From an uncultured Prevotellaceae bacterium (lineage in GTDB: Bacteria; Bacteroidota; Bacteroidia; Bacteroidales; Bacteroidaceae), in the NCBI GenBank assembly GCA_900316685.1, contig ONDS01000003.1, positions 62,001-126,000 on the forward strand: a DNA stretch of 64,000 bases, written 5' to 3'. The position numbers and the translations under genes are program-made. Under the pieces are notes generated by a model. That model was not told the origin of the DNA, did not search any database, and saw nothing but the letters and a program-made list of their open reading frames with translations. The number at the start of each line of letters is the position of its first letter. Within the stretch, counting starts at the first letter, position 1. Shown in pieces: positions 54,768 to 63,400 of the stretch.

Positions 54768-55361
54768 ATGAAAAAGAAAATTTTGATGTTCGCAGCCATC
54801 CTCTTCTGCTGCACAAGCGTGAATGCACAATCCCAAGACTACAAGCACGAGATCTCCCTCTCCTATGGCTGGATGTCAAACTCCGACTGGATCAACATCT
54901 GGGAAGAGGTCATCAAAGCTCCTTTCACAGGAAAACAAGAGCGGAAGAACGAAAAATACTTTGGTCCTATCGCCGGAGAGTACTTCTATCGCGTCAGCCC
55001 GTTGGTGGCAGTGGGCGGTATCGCTTCTTTCGGCCATTTCTCTTACGACCTCTATGAAAAGAAGGACGAGGGAAGCCAACCACGTGGCGAAGTAACGAAC
55101 AATTATATCACCGTGCTGCCCGCCGTGAAGTTCAACTGGCTGCACAAGAACAACTTCGGCTTGTATTCGAAGTTGGGGGTGGGTGCCACATTCCGTTCGG
55201 AGAAGGACGACGACATTAATCACAGCGAATCGGATGTTCACGTCAACTGGCAAGTTTCCGTTGTCGGCGTGGAAGCCGGTGCCAACCATGTGTTCGGTTT
55301 TGCTGAGCTGGGCTTCGGCGAGCAAGGAGTGTTCCTCGCTGGTATCCGTTTCAAACTGTAA
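54768..55361 (+). CDS. Outer membrane beta-barrel family protein
   Basis: 197 residues. The signal peptide is MKKKILMFAAILFCCTSVNA. Amphipathic strands follow: HEISLSYGWMS, GEYFYRVSPLVAVGGIASFG, NYITVLPAVKFNWL, FGLYSKLGVGATFR, VSVVGVEAGANHVFGFAELGF. It ends in VFLAGIRFKL, an aromatic-containing terminal strand. It is a small porin-like barrel of unknown ligand and monocistronic. Confidence 0.82.
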   Translation: MKKKILMFAAILFCCTSVNAQSQDYKHEISLSYGWMSNSDWINIWEEVIKAPFTGKQERKNEKYFGPIAGEYFYRVSPLVAVGGIASFGHFSYDLYEKKDEGSQPRGEVTNNYITVLPAVKFNWLHKNNFGLYSKLGVGATFRSEKDDDINHSESDVHVNWQVSVVGVEAGANHVFGFAELGFGEQGVFLAGIRFKL

Positions 55362-55484
55362 GCAAAGGACACGGCACCACCGCTTACCCCGCGTGTGGTA
55401 AAAGACATAAAGCCATGGATGAGAGGCCAAATCTCATTCATGGCATTTTTTTGCGGTGCAACGGCATAGCTGTCGCCGCGAAAT

Positions 55485-55515
55485 TTTGCATTGTCTATGG
55501 ATTGTACTATCTTTG
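55485..55515 (+). promoter_or_regulatory. dinB promoter
   Basis: TTTG (55485-55488), a 19-base spacer, then TATCTTTG (55508-55515). Transcription should start at about 55520, which is the GTG start codon. Confidence 0.75.
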
Positions 55516-55519
55516 CATT

Positions 55520-56608
55520 GTGCAAAGGAAGATCATACATATCGATATGGACGCCTTCTTCGCCTCGGTGGAGCAGCGCGACGACCCCTCCTTGCGAGGC
55601 AAGGCCATCGCCGTGGGCTACGACGGTCCGCGGGGTGTGGTGGCCACAGCCTCGTATGAAGCCCGTCGATATGGTGTGCATTCCGCCATGGCCATGAGCA
55701 AGGCGAAAAGGCTATGCCCCCATCTCATCGTGGTGGGCGGTCATTACGCGCGCTACAAGGAGGTGTCGCACCAGGTGCGCGACATCTTCGCCGACTACAC
55801 CGACCTCATCGAGCCTCTGTCGTTGGACGAAGCCTATCTCGATGTGACGGTGAACAAGAAAGACATCCCCTTGGCCGTTGACATCGCCAAGGAGATACGG
55901 CAACGCATCCGCGAGGAGTTACACCTCACCGCCTCGGCAGGCGTGAGCTACAACAAATTTCTCGCCAAGATTGCCTCCGACTACCGCAAGCCCGATGGTC
56001 TGTGCGTGATACATCCCGACCGAGCCTCCGACTTCATCGCCCGGTTGCGCATAGAACAGTTCTGGGGGGTGGGACCGAAAACCGCCGAGCGGCTGCATCA
56101 CATCGGCGTGTTCACTGGAGCCGAGCTGCGCCAGCTCAGCGAGCACCACTTGCAGGAGCTGTTCGGCAAGATGGGGCCCATTCTCTACCAGTTCGCCCGC
56201 GGCATCGACCACCGACCTGTGGTCACCGAATGGCAGCGCAAGTCCGTGGGGTGTGAACATACCTTCGCCACCGACCTCACCGACCCTTCTGCCATCGCCA
56301 CGGAGATACGCCGCACCGTGGATGAGTTGCTGGGTCGGCAGCGGAAAGCCGACTTCGAGGGGCGCACCCTCACCTTGAAAGTGAAATACGCCGATTTCAC
56401 GCAAATCACACGGAGCATCTCCTCCGACCACGCCTTGACCACCAAGGAGCAGATTCTCCCTTTGGCGGAAGAATTGTCGCTGGGCATCAATGAAGGCCAA
56501 AAAGCCATTCGACTATTGGGGCTTACCCTCTCCAATCCCATAACAACCATTGCCGAACCCACCGGAGCACGATGGGTGGAGCAATGGTTGCCGTTTGAAG
56601 ATACATGA
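55520..56608 (+). CDS. dinB: DNA polymerase IV (Y-family)
   Basis: 362 residues. The catalytic motif is IIHIDMDAFFASVEQRD, followed by GVVATASYEARRYGV, the second catalytic acid pair in PLSLDEAYLDVT, HhH-like GVGPKTAERLHHIGV and the little finger domain. It carries out error-prone bypass synthesis. GTG at 55520 (read MQRKIIHIDMD) is chosen. Upstream in-frame ATG codons lie before the promoter, and this start gives the usual length. The start codon sits four bases after the -7 box, so the mRNA is probably leaderless. Confidence 0.9.
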   Translation: MQRKIIHIDMDAFFASVEQRDDPSLRGKAIAVGYDGPRGVVATASYEARRYGVHSAMAMSKAKRLCPHLIVVGGHYARYKEVSHQVRDIFADYTDLIEPLSLDEAYLDVTVNKKDIPLAVDIAKEIRQRIREELHLTASAGVSYNKFLAKIASDYRKPDGLCVIHPDRASDFIARLRIEQFWGVGPKTAERLHHIGVFTGAELRQLSEHHLQELFGKMGPILYQFARGIDHRPVVTEWQRKSVGCEHTFATDLTDPSAIATEIRRTVDELLGRQRKADFEGRTLTLKVKYADFTQITRSISSDHALTTKEQILPLAEELSLGINEGQKAIRLLGLTLSNPITTIAEPTGARWVEQWLPFEDT

Positions 56609-56624
56609 GAATACAGGCCGTCGT

Positions 56625-57248
56625 CTATTCAAAGAACCGTTTGTCCTTGAGCGGGAATTTGATGACGCCGCTGAAGGAGCCTTTGGTGGGTGTTAGGCCT
56701 GAGGCTGATGAACTGGCGGCCACAAACTTGCAGTCAGAGAATTTGATCGTTATGTATTTGTTTGCCTCAAAATCGGTAATGCTCACATCACCGGAGAAAT
56801 CTCCCTGCTGAGACAACCAATCGTAGTAGCCCTGTCCGTCGCTTTCAAAATAGTTGAGTTTGACAGTTCCGCCGTTTGCGATTGTCCCTTTTTTCACTTT
56901 TTCCAAATGTGAAGCTGTGGCGTGGATTTCACTGATTTTCTGATGGTTCGACAACAAACTCATGTCAGTGTATGAACCCTCGTTCTTAAAACAAGCCCTT
57001 ATTGAGAGTGACGGTGTTTCATTGTAGTCCGTTTTCCAAATCCGATAACCTGCGACATCAATCTGTCGGACATACGATTGTCTCCCCTTTTCATCGGTAA
57101 CCGTTATTGAACCACTCGCAGAAAGAGTCGTATCCAACTCGTCGGGGGTACTTTCTGTGGCGTTGTCTTCTTCGGTATCGCCGCACGAACAGAGAATCAG
57201 GCAAAAGACCATCAATATGCCAGTTAGAATGTATGTTCTTATTCTCAT
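56625..57248 (-). CDS. Lipoprotein of unknown function
   Basis: 207 residues. The lipobox is ILCSCGDTE. An acidic, Thr/Ser-rich linker precedes a beta-rich domain (SGSITVTDEKGRQSYVRQI, RACFKNEGSYTDMSLL, ...YITIKFSDCKFVAASSSA). It ends GVIKFPLKDKRFFE. The family is not recognised. It lies six bases after the barrel gene in one operon, and it converges on dinB with a 16-base gap. Confidence 0.75.
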   Translation of the reverse strand: MRIRTYILTGILMVFCLILCSCGDTEEDNATESTPDELDTTLSASGSITVTDEKGRQSYVRQIDVAGYRIWKTDYNETPSLSIRACFKNEGSYTDMSLLSNHQKISEIHATASHLEKVKKGTIANGGTVKLNYFESDGQGYYDWLSQQGDFSGDVSITDFEANKYITIKFSDCKFVAASSSASGLTPTKGSFSGVIKFPLKDKRFFE

Positions 57249-57253
57249 CTCAC

Positions 57254-57919
57254 TTATTGCTTATTAAATGTCCATTGCAGTTTAAAATAGAAGACGCCGC
57301 TGCTCTTGATGGATTCGGAAGAATAATCGTCTCCTCTTGAGTATTCTGCAATATCCAGGAACCCCTTGTCGAAACCGATGCCGAGCCCGAATTTCTTAAA
57401 GCAGATACCGAAGTTGCAGCCAATACCGACGTCTAAAGGCTTTGACTCAAGCTTGTAATCTTTGTTGCCATAACCATTGGATAGCGAAGCACTCGTATTC
57501 AAACCGATATAGGGACCGAAGTCGGCGAACAGATGGAATTTCTCGTTGATAATATACTTCACCCCGGCGTGAATGGGGATGTTGAACTGCGACTGTCTGA
57601 AACTGTTGCCTTCTTCCGTCATATCCATGATATCATTACTTTTTTTACCTCCGTGCTGAGAGAAGTGCAGACCGGTCATTCCGTACAACCTCACCTTGTC
57701 CTCAGCCAGCGATTTAAACACTTTTTTAACATCTATACCCGCGTTGAGATTGAATATGGCCTTGTCGAATGGCTCTGACGCGACAGTGGTGCCATACCCG
57801 ATGCTGATGGTATATTCAAACTGCTGAAAGAATGATTTGACATTCTGTAATTTGGACTGTTGAGAGTATGAGGCAACACTCAACATGGCACAAAGTACCA
57901 TCAAAGATAGTTTTTTCAT
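57254..57919 (-). CDS. PorT-like outer membrane barrel protein
   Basis: 221 residues. The signal peptide is MKKLSLMVLCAMLSVASYSQ. Barrel strands are FEYTISIGYGTTV, VRLYGMTGLHFSQHG, FNIPIHAGVKYIINEKFHLF, ADFGPYIGLNTS and GIGCNFGICFKKFGLGIGF. The terminal strand is GVFYFKLQWTFNKQ. It resembles the PorT family of eight-stranded barrels. Its operon partner is the downstream lipoprotein. Confidence 0.82.
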   Translation of the reverse strand: MKKLSLMVLCAMLSVASYSQQSKLQNVKSFFQQFEYTISIGYGTTVASEPFDKAIFNLNAGIDVKKVFKSLAEDKVRLYGMTGLHFSQHGGKKSNDIMDMTEEGNSFRQSQFNIPIHAGVKYIINEKFHLFADFGPYIGLNTSASLSNGYGNKDYKLESKPLDVGIGCNFGICFKKFGLGIGFDKGFLDIAEYSRGDDYSSESIKSSGVFYFKLQWTFNKQ

Positions 57920-57966
57920 TGTCCTTACGTTTTTTTAAGTTAGTTCTTAAAGATATTAAAGCAGGA

Positions 57967-57996
57967 CAAAGGTAATGGATATGGTCCGAAAGTCAA
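57967..57996 (-). promoter_or_regulatory. Promoter of the PorT-like/lipoprotein operon
   Basis: Minus strand TTG (57996-57994), a 19-base spacer, then TACCTTTG (57974-57967). The leader is about 40 bases. Confidence 0.7.
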
Positions 57997-58129
57997 TCAT
58001 CCATTTCGTCCATTACAAAAACGCTCATCAATATCGAAAAAGTTCATTGAAACTATCCTCTCATTCTTAAATACGATGCGTATGAAAGATTAAAAATACT
58101 AATATATTAAGAAAGAGGTTGGAACAGTT

Positions 58130-58200
58130 TTTTACAAACCACCCCTCACCCCTCCTTTGGAAAAGGAGGGGAAAGGAGGGTTCCTTTTAGATAAAGAGGG
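58130..58200. repeat. ACAAACCACCCC...CCCCTCCTTT hairpin repeat, second copy
   Basis: Shares about 45 bases with 36396-36440. Stem CCCCTCCTTT/AAAGGAGGGG at 58149-58158 and 58162-58171. It follows the CobW gene stop and may help end that transcript. Confidence 0.75.
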
Positions 58201-58208
58201 GAGAGATT

Positions 58209-59489
58209 TTATTCATCTAAGCATTTGTCGAGTTCGCGCTTGATGAAATCCTTGTCGAGATGCTGGCCAATAAACACCAGTTTCTCCATGCGATCGCCAT
58301 AACGCTCATCCCAATCGCGCACCACACCAGGCTCACGCTCAAAGAGCTGCATCAACTCATCCTTGGGCATGGTGGCATACCACTGTCCGGCATTACGGAT
58401 GGACACCTGACGGCCAGCCTGTTCAAACACATAGCAGGTTTGGGGCTCATCACGGAACCAGCAAATGCCTTTGGCACGTATCACGCCCTTCGGCCATCTG
58501 CGAGCCACGAACTCATCAAAACGACCGAGATCGAAAGCAGCACGCCGGTAATAGACATAAGTGCCTATGCCGTATTCTTCCACTTCCCCACCCTCGTGGT
58601 CGTGATGATGATGGTGATGGTGGTGACCGTGATGATGCTCATGGCCATCGTGTTCGTCATCGTCATCATCATGGTCATCGTGATCATGGTCGTCGTGATC
58701 ATGGTCATGATGCTCATGGTGTTCATGGTCTTCATCGTCATCATCATCATCTTCTTCATCGATGTGCTTTTCCACTTCTTGCACCCATGCCGCCGATCCA
58801 GCCACCGAGTTGAAGTCAAACAAATGGGTGTTGAGCAACCTCTCAAGCGGCACATCGCCATAATTGCACTCGATGATCTCCGCCTTGGGTTGAAGCGCCC
58901 TGACGATTTGACGGATACGTTCCAATTCCGAAGGTTCCACCTCCGCTGCCTTGTTGAGTAGCACGATATTACAGAACTCTATCTGCTGAATGACCAGGTT
59001 CTCGATATCCTCCTCGTCGATATTCTGCCGGAGCAAGTCAGCACCATTGCCGAACTCGTCGCGCATACGAAGGGCATCCACCACCGTGGCGATGCAGTCT
59101 AAGCGCGGCACCCCATCCTTGGTCACCTCGGGAGCCATAAAAGGTATGGAACAGATGGTCTGTGCGATGGGTGCCGGTTCGCATATACCGCTGGCCTCGA
59201 TGACGATATAATCGAAGCGGTTCATGCGCTGGATATCATTCAGCTGTGCCACCAGGTCCATCTTCAGCGTGCAGCAGATGCAACCGTTCTGCAACGCCAC
59301 CAAACTCTCGTCTTTCTGTCCCACTATTCCGCCCTTCTGTATCAGGTCGGCGTCGATGTTCACCTCGCCGATATCATTGACGATGACGGCGAATTTGATA
59401 CCCCTCTCGTTGGAGAGGATACGGTTGAGCAATGTAGTCTTTCCGCTGCCCAGATAACCCGTGAGCAGCAATACGGGTGTTTCTTTCAT
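58209..59489 (-). CDS. CobW/COG0523 GTPase metallochaperone with His/Asp-rich loop
   Basis: 426 residues. The G1 motif is GYLGSGKTTLL (Gly11-Lys17), followed by the metal motif Cys70-x-Cys72-Cys73 (NGCICCTLK). An extreme low-complexity insert of His, Asp and Glu spans about residues 246-303. The C-terminal CobW_C domain follows (YVYYRRAAFDLGRFDEF). COG0523 GTPases insert or deliver zinc or other metals, and His-rich loops buffer zinc or nickel. It follows coaW by 21 bases in the same operon. No cobalamin gene is nearby, so a zinc role is likelier than cobalamin synthesis. Confidence 0.9.
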   Translation of the reverse strand: MKETPVLLLTGYLGSGKTTLLNRILSNERGIKFAVIVNDIGEVNIDADLIQKGGIVGQKDESLVALQNGCICCTLKMDLVAQLNDIQRMNRFDYIVIEASGICEPAPIAQTICSIPFMAPEVTKDGVPRLDCIATVVDALRMRDEFGNGADLLRQNIDEEDIENLVIQQIEFCNIVLLNKAAEVEPSELERIRQIVRALQPKAEIIECNYGDVPLERLLNTHLFDFNSVAGSAAWVQEVEKHIDEEDDDDDDEDHEHHEHHDHDHDDHDHDDHDDDDDEHDGHEHHHGHHHHHHHHDHEGGEVEEYGIGTYVYYRRAAFDLGRFDEFVARRWPKGVIRAKGICWFRDEPQTCYVFEQAGRQVSIRNAGQWYATMPKDELMQLFEREPGVVRDWDERYGDRMEKLVFIGQHLDKDFIKRELDKCLDE

Positions 59490-59510
59490 TGATATATGTG
59501 TTTGATTGGT

Positions 59511-60329
59511 TTACGGTTTATAACAAAGTGCCGCTCCGATGGCAGTACAGAATTCGGAATATTTGGGTATGCGGAAGTGTACTCCATAAAGACGCTCCAG
59601 GTGTGGGAACACCTCGCGGCACTGAGGCAGCAAGGTGAGGTTGCCTATCATCACGAAGTCGCGTATGTCGGTATTCAGTGCCGAGAGCACCGCCGCGCTG
59701 CCCACCGATTGCAATACCATGTGGATGAGTCCCAGTGCCACGTCTTCTTTGGCGGCATCGGCCTGGGCATTGGCGAAGAGCGATGCCGTGGCATCCATAG
59801 GCAGCCCCGGCAGCGGATTGGCGCTGATGTCGCCTATCTGCAGGTTGATTTTCTTCAGGTCGCCCTGCATGGCCAAAGCGACTACCTGCTTGATGTCGCC
59901 CGTCTGCAAGAAGATACGTGAGAGCCCGGAGAGGGTGCCTCCACCGATACCTATTCCCCCGATATGACGGATGTTGTCGCCTTCGCAGAGCACGAGCGAT
60001 GTTCCCGTACCCATGCTCACCACGATGAAATTATCCAATCCCGACTCGAAGCGCGCGCCCTGGCCATCGCACAGGAACTCGTCGACCTTCTCTGTGGTCA
60101 ACCCATAAATAGGTTTGTCGATATAGGCGCTGCCCACCCCGGTAAGCATCACCTTCTTCACATCGTTTAGTTCCACCCTGTTGTCATAGAGATATTTGCC
60201 AAACGCTCCGTAGAGCGAAGTCACCGGGTCGGCAGCATTGATTCGCTGGGGCGAAATGATTTTTCCTTTGTTGAACCCTACAATCTTGGTGGTGCTTATG
60301 CCCACATCGATACCAATTACGATACTCAT
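59511..60329 (-). CDS. coaW: Type II pantothenate kinase
   Basis: 272 residues. The actin-like ATPase fold has IGIDVGISTTKIVGF (phosphate 1), SMGTGTSLVLCEGD, GIGIGGGTLSGLSRI and MIGNLTLLPQC. These match bacterial type II PanK, which phosphorylates pantothenate in the first step of coenzyme A synthesis and is usually not feedback-inhibited. It heads a two-gene operon with the CobW GTPase. Confidence 0.85.
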   Translation of the reverse strand: MSIVIGIDVGISTTKIVGFNKGKIISPQRINAADPVTSLYGAFGKYLYDNRVELNDVKKVMLTGVGSAYIDKPIYGLTTEKVDEFLCDGQGARFESGLDNFIVVSMGTGTSLVLCEGDNIRHIGGIGIGGGTLSGLSRIFLQTGDIKQVVALAMQGDLKKINLQIGDISANPLPGLPMDATASLFANAQADAAKEDVALGLIHMVLQSVGSAAVLSALNTDIRDFVMIGNLTLLPQCREVFPHLERLYGVHFRIPKYSEFCTAIGAALCYKP

Positions 60330-60505
60330 CCTTGAGAGGTTGAAAGATTAAAAAATTAAAAGATGAAAATACTAAATGATTGCATTTGGCTGCGAAATTA
60401 CGGAATATTTTCGAGAAAGTGCCTCTCCATAAGCTTGAAATTACAGGATACGTTAAAATATATTATAAAATAGGTAGTTCGTGGCGTGTTTTGTCATGAA
60501 TTGTG

Positions 60506-60513
60506 TATATTTG
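60506..60513 (+). promoter_or_regulatory. -7 element of the DUF4332 gene
   Basis: TATATTTG. The upstream half is not clear. The leader would be about 65 bases. Confidence 0.5.
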
Positions 60514-60582
60514 CATTATTATACTCTAAACACTATTCATTTTTGATGTTTATAATTTTCTAATTTTTTAAATATTTCTACC

Positions 60583-60990
60583 ATGACCTACAAAATTATC
60601 GACATTCAAGGAATCGGCCCCGCTTACGCCGAGAAGTTGTTGGCCGCCGGCATCGACACCGACGCCAAGTTGTTGGAAAAATGCGCCAAACCCGCCGGCC
60701 GCAAGGCTTTGGCCGAGGAAACGGGCATCTCCCCCAAGCTTATTTTGACATGGACCAACCATTCCGACCTGATGCGCATCGACGGTGTGGGTCCCCAGTT
60801 CTCCGAACTGCTCGAGGCTGCCGGCGTCGACACCGTGAAGGAGTTCCGCCATCGTAAAGCCGAGAACCTGCAGCCCAAGCTGGAAGAGGTGAACGCCGAG
60901 AAGAACCTCTGCAACCGCGTGCCGAGTGTTAAGGAATTGCAGAAGATGATCGACCAGGCCAAGGAATTGGAAACCGTGATGGAATATTAA
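60583..60990 (+). CDS. DUF4332 helix-hairpin-helix protein
   Basis: 135 residues. Two HhH-like motifs are present: IDIQGIGPAYAEKLLAAGID (about 7-26) and MRIDGVGPQFSELLEAAGVD (about 64-83). This is the DUF4332 pattern, related to the non-specific DNA-binding repeats of ligases and Pol X. No catalytic residues are visible. It probably binds nucleic acid. It is monocistronic with a terminator. Confidence 0.82.
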   Translation: MTYKIIDIQGIGPAYAEKLLAAGIDTDAKLLEKCAKPAGRKALAEETGISPKLILTWTNHSDLMRIDGVGPQFSELLEAAGVDTVKEFRHRKAENLQPKLEEVNAEKNLCNRVPSVKELQKMIDQAKELETVMEY

Positions 60991-61036
60991 GAGCGAAGAG
61001 AAGCGAGGAGCCCTGCTCTTTCGCCCTTCAAATGCG

Positions 61037-61076
61037 AATCGCACTAAGTGTTAACCACTTGGTGCGATTTGTTTTT
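61037..61076 (+). terminator. Rho-independent terminator of the DUF4332 gene
   Basis: AATCGCACTAAGTG (61037-61050) pairs with 61056-61069 (one G-T pair, 5-base loop) and is followed by TGTTTTT. Confidence 0.88.
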
Positions 61077-61130
61077 CGCCCGTTTTAGCAAAAAAACCAA
61101 AATAAATTTCGGTATCCGATGAAAAAGCAT

Positions 61131-61138
61131 TATCTTTG
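61131..61138 (+). promoter_or_regulatory. -7 element of the HU gene
   Basis: TATCTTTG, with about 50 bases of AT-rich leader before the ATG at 61193. Confidence 0.6.
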
Positions 61139-61192
61139 CATCCCAAAATAATTTAATCAACAAAACGTTTAATCATAATATATTAACAACCA

Positions 61193-61492
61193 ATGACTAA
61201 GGCAGAAATTATCAACCGGATAGCATCGGAAACCGGGGTAGCCAAAAAAGACGTTTCATCTACCGTGGAAGCGTTCATGGAAGTTATCAAGCAGAGTCTG
61301 CTTGAGCAGAAAGAGAATGTGTATCTTCGTGGCTTTGGCAGTTTCATCGTCAAACACCGCGCCGAGAAGACCGCCCGCAATATATCGAAGAACACCACCA
61401 TCGTCATCCCCGCCCACGATTTCCCCAGCTTCAAACCCGCCAAGAGTTTTGTCGCCCAGATGAAAGGTGAGGAAGTGACCGACGAGGATTAA
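61193..61492 (+). CDS. HU/IHF-family DNA-binding protein
   Basis: 99 residues. It is a typical HU fold: MTKAEIINRIASETGVAKKD, then VYLRGFGSFIVKHRAEKTAR and NTTIVIPAHDFPSFKPAKSF. It has the DNA-bending beta arm and the PxFKPAK end. It is a nucleoid protein. The next genes encode a tiny basic protein and an RNase E/G homologue. Confidence 0.94.
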   Translation: MTKAEIINRIASETGVAKKDVSSTVEAFMEVIKQSLLEQKENVYLRGFGSFIVKHRAEKTARNISKNTTIVIPAHDFPSFKPAKSFVAQMKGEEVTDED

Positions 61493-61544
61493 TGCTCACG
61501 TTCAAGAATCAATCACATCAAACATAACATTCAATTCAATCATT

Positions 61545-61634
61545 ATGCCAAACGGAAAAAAGAAAAAGGGCCACAAGATGGCCACTCACAAGAGGAAAAA
61601 GAGACTGAGAAAAAACAGGCATAAGAGCAAGTAA
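61545..61634 (+). CDS. 29-residue basic AURKAIP1/COX24-domain protein
   Basis: ATG at 61545, TAA at 61632-61634. The product begins MPNGKKKKGHKMATHKRKKR and ends LRKNRHKSK; more than half of its residues are Lys, Arg or His. The HKMxTHKRKKRLRKNRHK pattern is that of the AURKAIP1/COX24 domain, known in eukaryotes from mitochondrial ribosomal protein mS38. A ribosome-associated role in Bacteroidetes is therefore likely, though inferred. It lies 52 bases after HU and before a terminator and the RNase gene. Confidence 0.8.
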   Translation: MPNGKKKKGHKMATHKRKKRLRKNRHKSK

Positions 61635-61659
61635 GCCCTTTTCATAGCCTGTTGGCTCC

Positions 61660-61711
61660 GGCATGTCCGACCCCTCCCCTGCGTGTGGAACTGTCCGACA
61701 TGCCATTTTTT
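61660..61711 (+). terminator. Terminator between the basic protein gene and rng
   Basis: GGCATGTC (61660-61667) pairs with GACATGCC (61697-61704) and is followed by ATTTTTTT. The 29-base loop is long. It may separate the HU unit from rng or act as a partial attenuator. Confidence 0.6.
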
Positions 61712-61735
61712 TGGAACACTAAGTATTATGGAGCA

Positions 61736-63310
61736 ATGACCAGCGAAGTAGTAATTGATGTCAAGCCGAAAGATATATCGATTGCCCTGCTGGAAGACAA
61801 AAATCTGGTAGAGTATCAAAACGAGACTCGTTCGGCTTCATTCTCTGTTGGCAACATCTACATCGCCAAGGTACGCAAACTGATGCCCGGTTTGAACGCC
61901 TGTTTTGTGGATGTGGGCTATGAACGCGACGCCTTTCTCCATTATCTTGACTTAGGTAACCAATTCGACTCTTACGCGAAGTACCTTAAACAGGTGCAGA
62001 GCGACAGGAAGAAACTTTATCCCATCTCGAAAGCGAGCCACCTGCCCGACCTGAAGAAAGACGGCAGCATAGCCACTACGCTGTCGGTAGGCCAGGAGGT
62101 GTTGGTTCAGATTGTGAAGGAGCCCATATCCACCAAGGGCCCACGACTTACAGGCGAGCTGAGTTTCGCAGGACGTTACCTGGTACTCATGCCGTTCTAC
62201 GATAAAGTTTCCGTATCATCGAAGATCAAGAGCGGCGAGGAGCGTGCTCGCCTTAAGCAATTGATCCAGAGCATACGTCCGAAGAACTTCGGTGTGATAG
62301 TGCGCACTGTTGCCGAGGGCAAGCGTGTGGCTGAGTTAGACAGCGAGTTGAAAGTGCTGTTGAAACGTTGGGAGGAAGCCATCACGAAAGTTCAGAAGAC
62401 GCAGAACCGTCCTCAGTTGGTGTTCGAGGAAACGGGGCGTGCCGTAGCCATGCTGCGCGACCTGTTCAACCCCTCCTATGAGAACATCTACATCAACGAT
62501 GATGCCGTATGCCAGGAAGTGAGACATTACGTGACGCTGATAGCGCCGGACAAGGCGAATATCGTGAAGCGTTACACAGGTAATGTGCCTATCTTCGACA
62601 ACTTCAACATCACCAAACAGTTGAAGTCGAGTTTTGGCAAGACGGTGAACTACAAACACGGCGCCTACCTGATCATCGAACATACGGAGGCGTTGCACGT
62701 GGTAGACGTGAACAGCGGCAACCGCACCCGTTCGGAGAATGGCCAGGAGGCCAACGCGCTTCAGGTGAACTTAGGCGCTGCCGACGAGATAGCGCGCCAG
62801 TTACGTCTTCGCGACATGGGAGGCATCATCGTCATCGACTTCATCGACATGAACCTGGCCGAGGACCGTCAGATGTTATACGAGCGCATGTGCAAGAACA
62901 TGCAGAAAGACCGCGCGCGTCATAACATCCTGCCTCTGAGCAAATTCGGACTGATGCAGATTACCCGCCAGCGTGTTCGTCCAGCCATGGACGTGATGGT
63001 AGAGGAAACCTGTCCCACTTGTTTTGGCAAGGGAACGATACGGTCGAGCATTTTGTTTACCGACCAATTAGAGAGTAAGATTGATCATCTGGTCAACAAG
63101 ATTGGCGTCAAGAGTTTCTACTTGCATGTGCATCCTTACGTGGCTGCCTACATCAACCAGGGCATCATATCGCTGAAACGGCGATGGCAGTTCAAGTATG
63201 GGCTGGGCGTGCGTGTCATCCCTTCACAGAAGATGGCTTTTTTGCAATACGAGTTTTACGATTCGAAAAAGCAGTTCATAGACATGAAAGAGGAGATAGA
63301 AACGAAATGA
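61736..63310 (+). CDS. rng: Ribonuclease E/G family protein
   Basis: 524 residues from the ATG at 61736 (MTSEVVIDVKP). An S1-type domain (about 35-125) precedes the catalytic region: INDDAVCQEVRHYV, HTEALHVVDVNSGNR with the metal-binding Asp, and GGIIVIDFIDM. The zinc-link is CPTCFGKG. Length fits RNase G rather than RNase E, since the long RNase E scaffold is absent. It processes rRNA and decays mRNA. The longer frame from 61652 passes through the terminator and is rejected. Confidence 0.92.
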   Translation: MTSEVVIDVKPKDISIALLEDKNLVEYQNETRSASFSVGNIYIAKVRKLMPGLNACFVDVGYERDAFLHYLDLGNQFDSYAKYLKQVQSDRKKLYPISKASHLPDLKKDGSIATTLSVGQEVLVQIVKEPISTKGPRLTGELSFAGRYLVLMPFYDKVSVSSKIKSGEERARLKQLIQSIRPKNFGVIVRTVAEGKRVAELDSELKVLLKRWEEAITKVQKTQNRPQLVFEETGRAVAMLRDLFNPSYENIYINDDAVCQEVRHYVTLIAPDKANIVKRYTGNVPIFDNFNITKQLKSSFGKTVNYKHGAYLIIEHTEALHVVDVNSGNRTRSENGQEANALQVNLGAADEIARQLRLRDMGGIIVIDFIDMNLAEDRQMLYERMCKNMQKDRARHNILPLSKFGLMQITRQRVRPAMDVMVEETCPTCFGKGTIRSSILFTDQLESKIDHLVNKIGVKSFYLHVHPYVAAYINQGIISLKRRWQFKYGLGVRVIPSQKMAFLQYEFYDSKKQFIDMKEEIETK

Positions 63311-63315
63311 GAAAA

Positions 63316-63347
63316 CGGGATGTGCTTTCAGGCACATCCCGCTTTTA
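63316..63347. terminator. Terminator between rng and glmM
   Basis: CGGGATGTGC (63316-63325) pairs perfectly with GCACATCCCG (63332-63341), 6-base loop, followed by CTTTTAT. It serves rng. Minus strand GTTTTC also allows use by the convergent glmM. Confidence 0.82.
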
Positions 63348-63400
63348 TATGAGGAGTAATCGTCTCAAGTCGAACTGGTATCGGCTTAACTACTCACTAC

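Noticed and set aside
61652..61735. Longer N-terminus for the RNase E/G protein
   Set aside because: The extension would be translated from the terminator hairpin region. The S1-type N-terminus fits the start at 61736.
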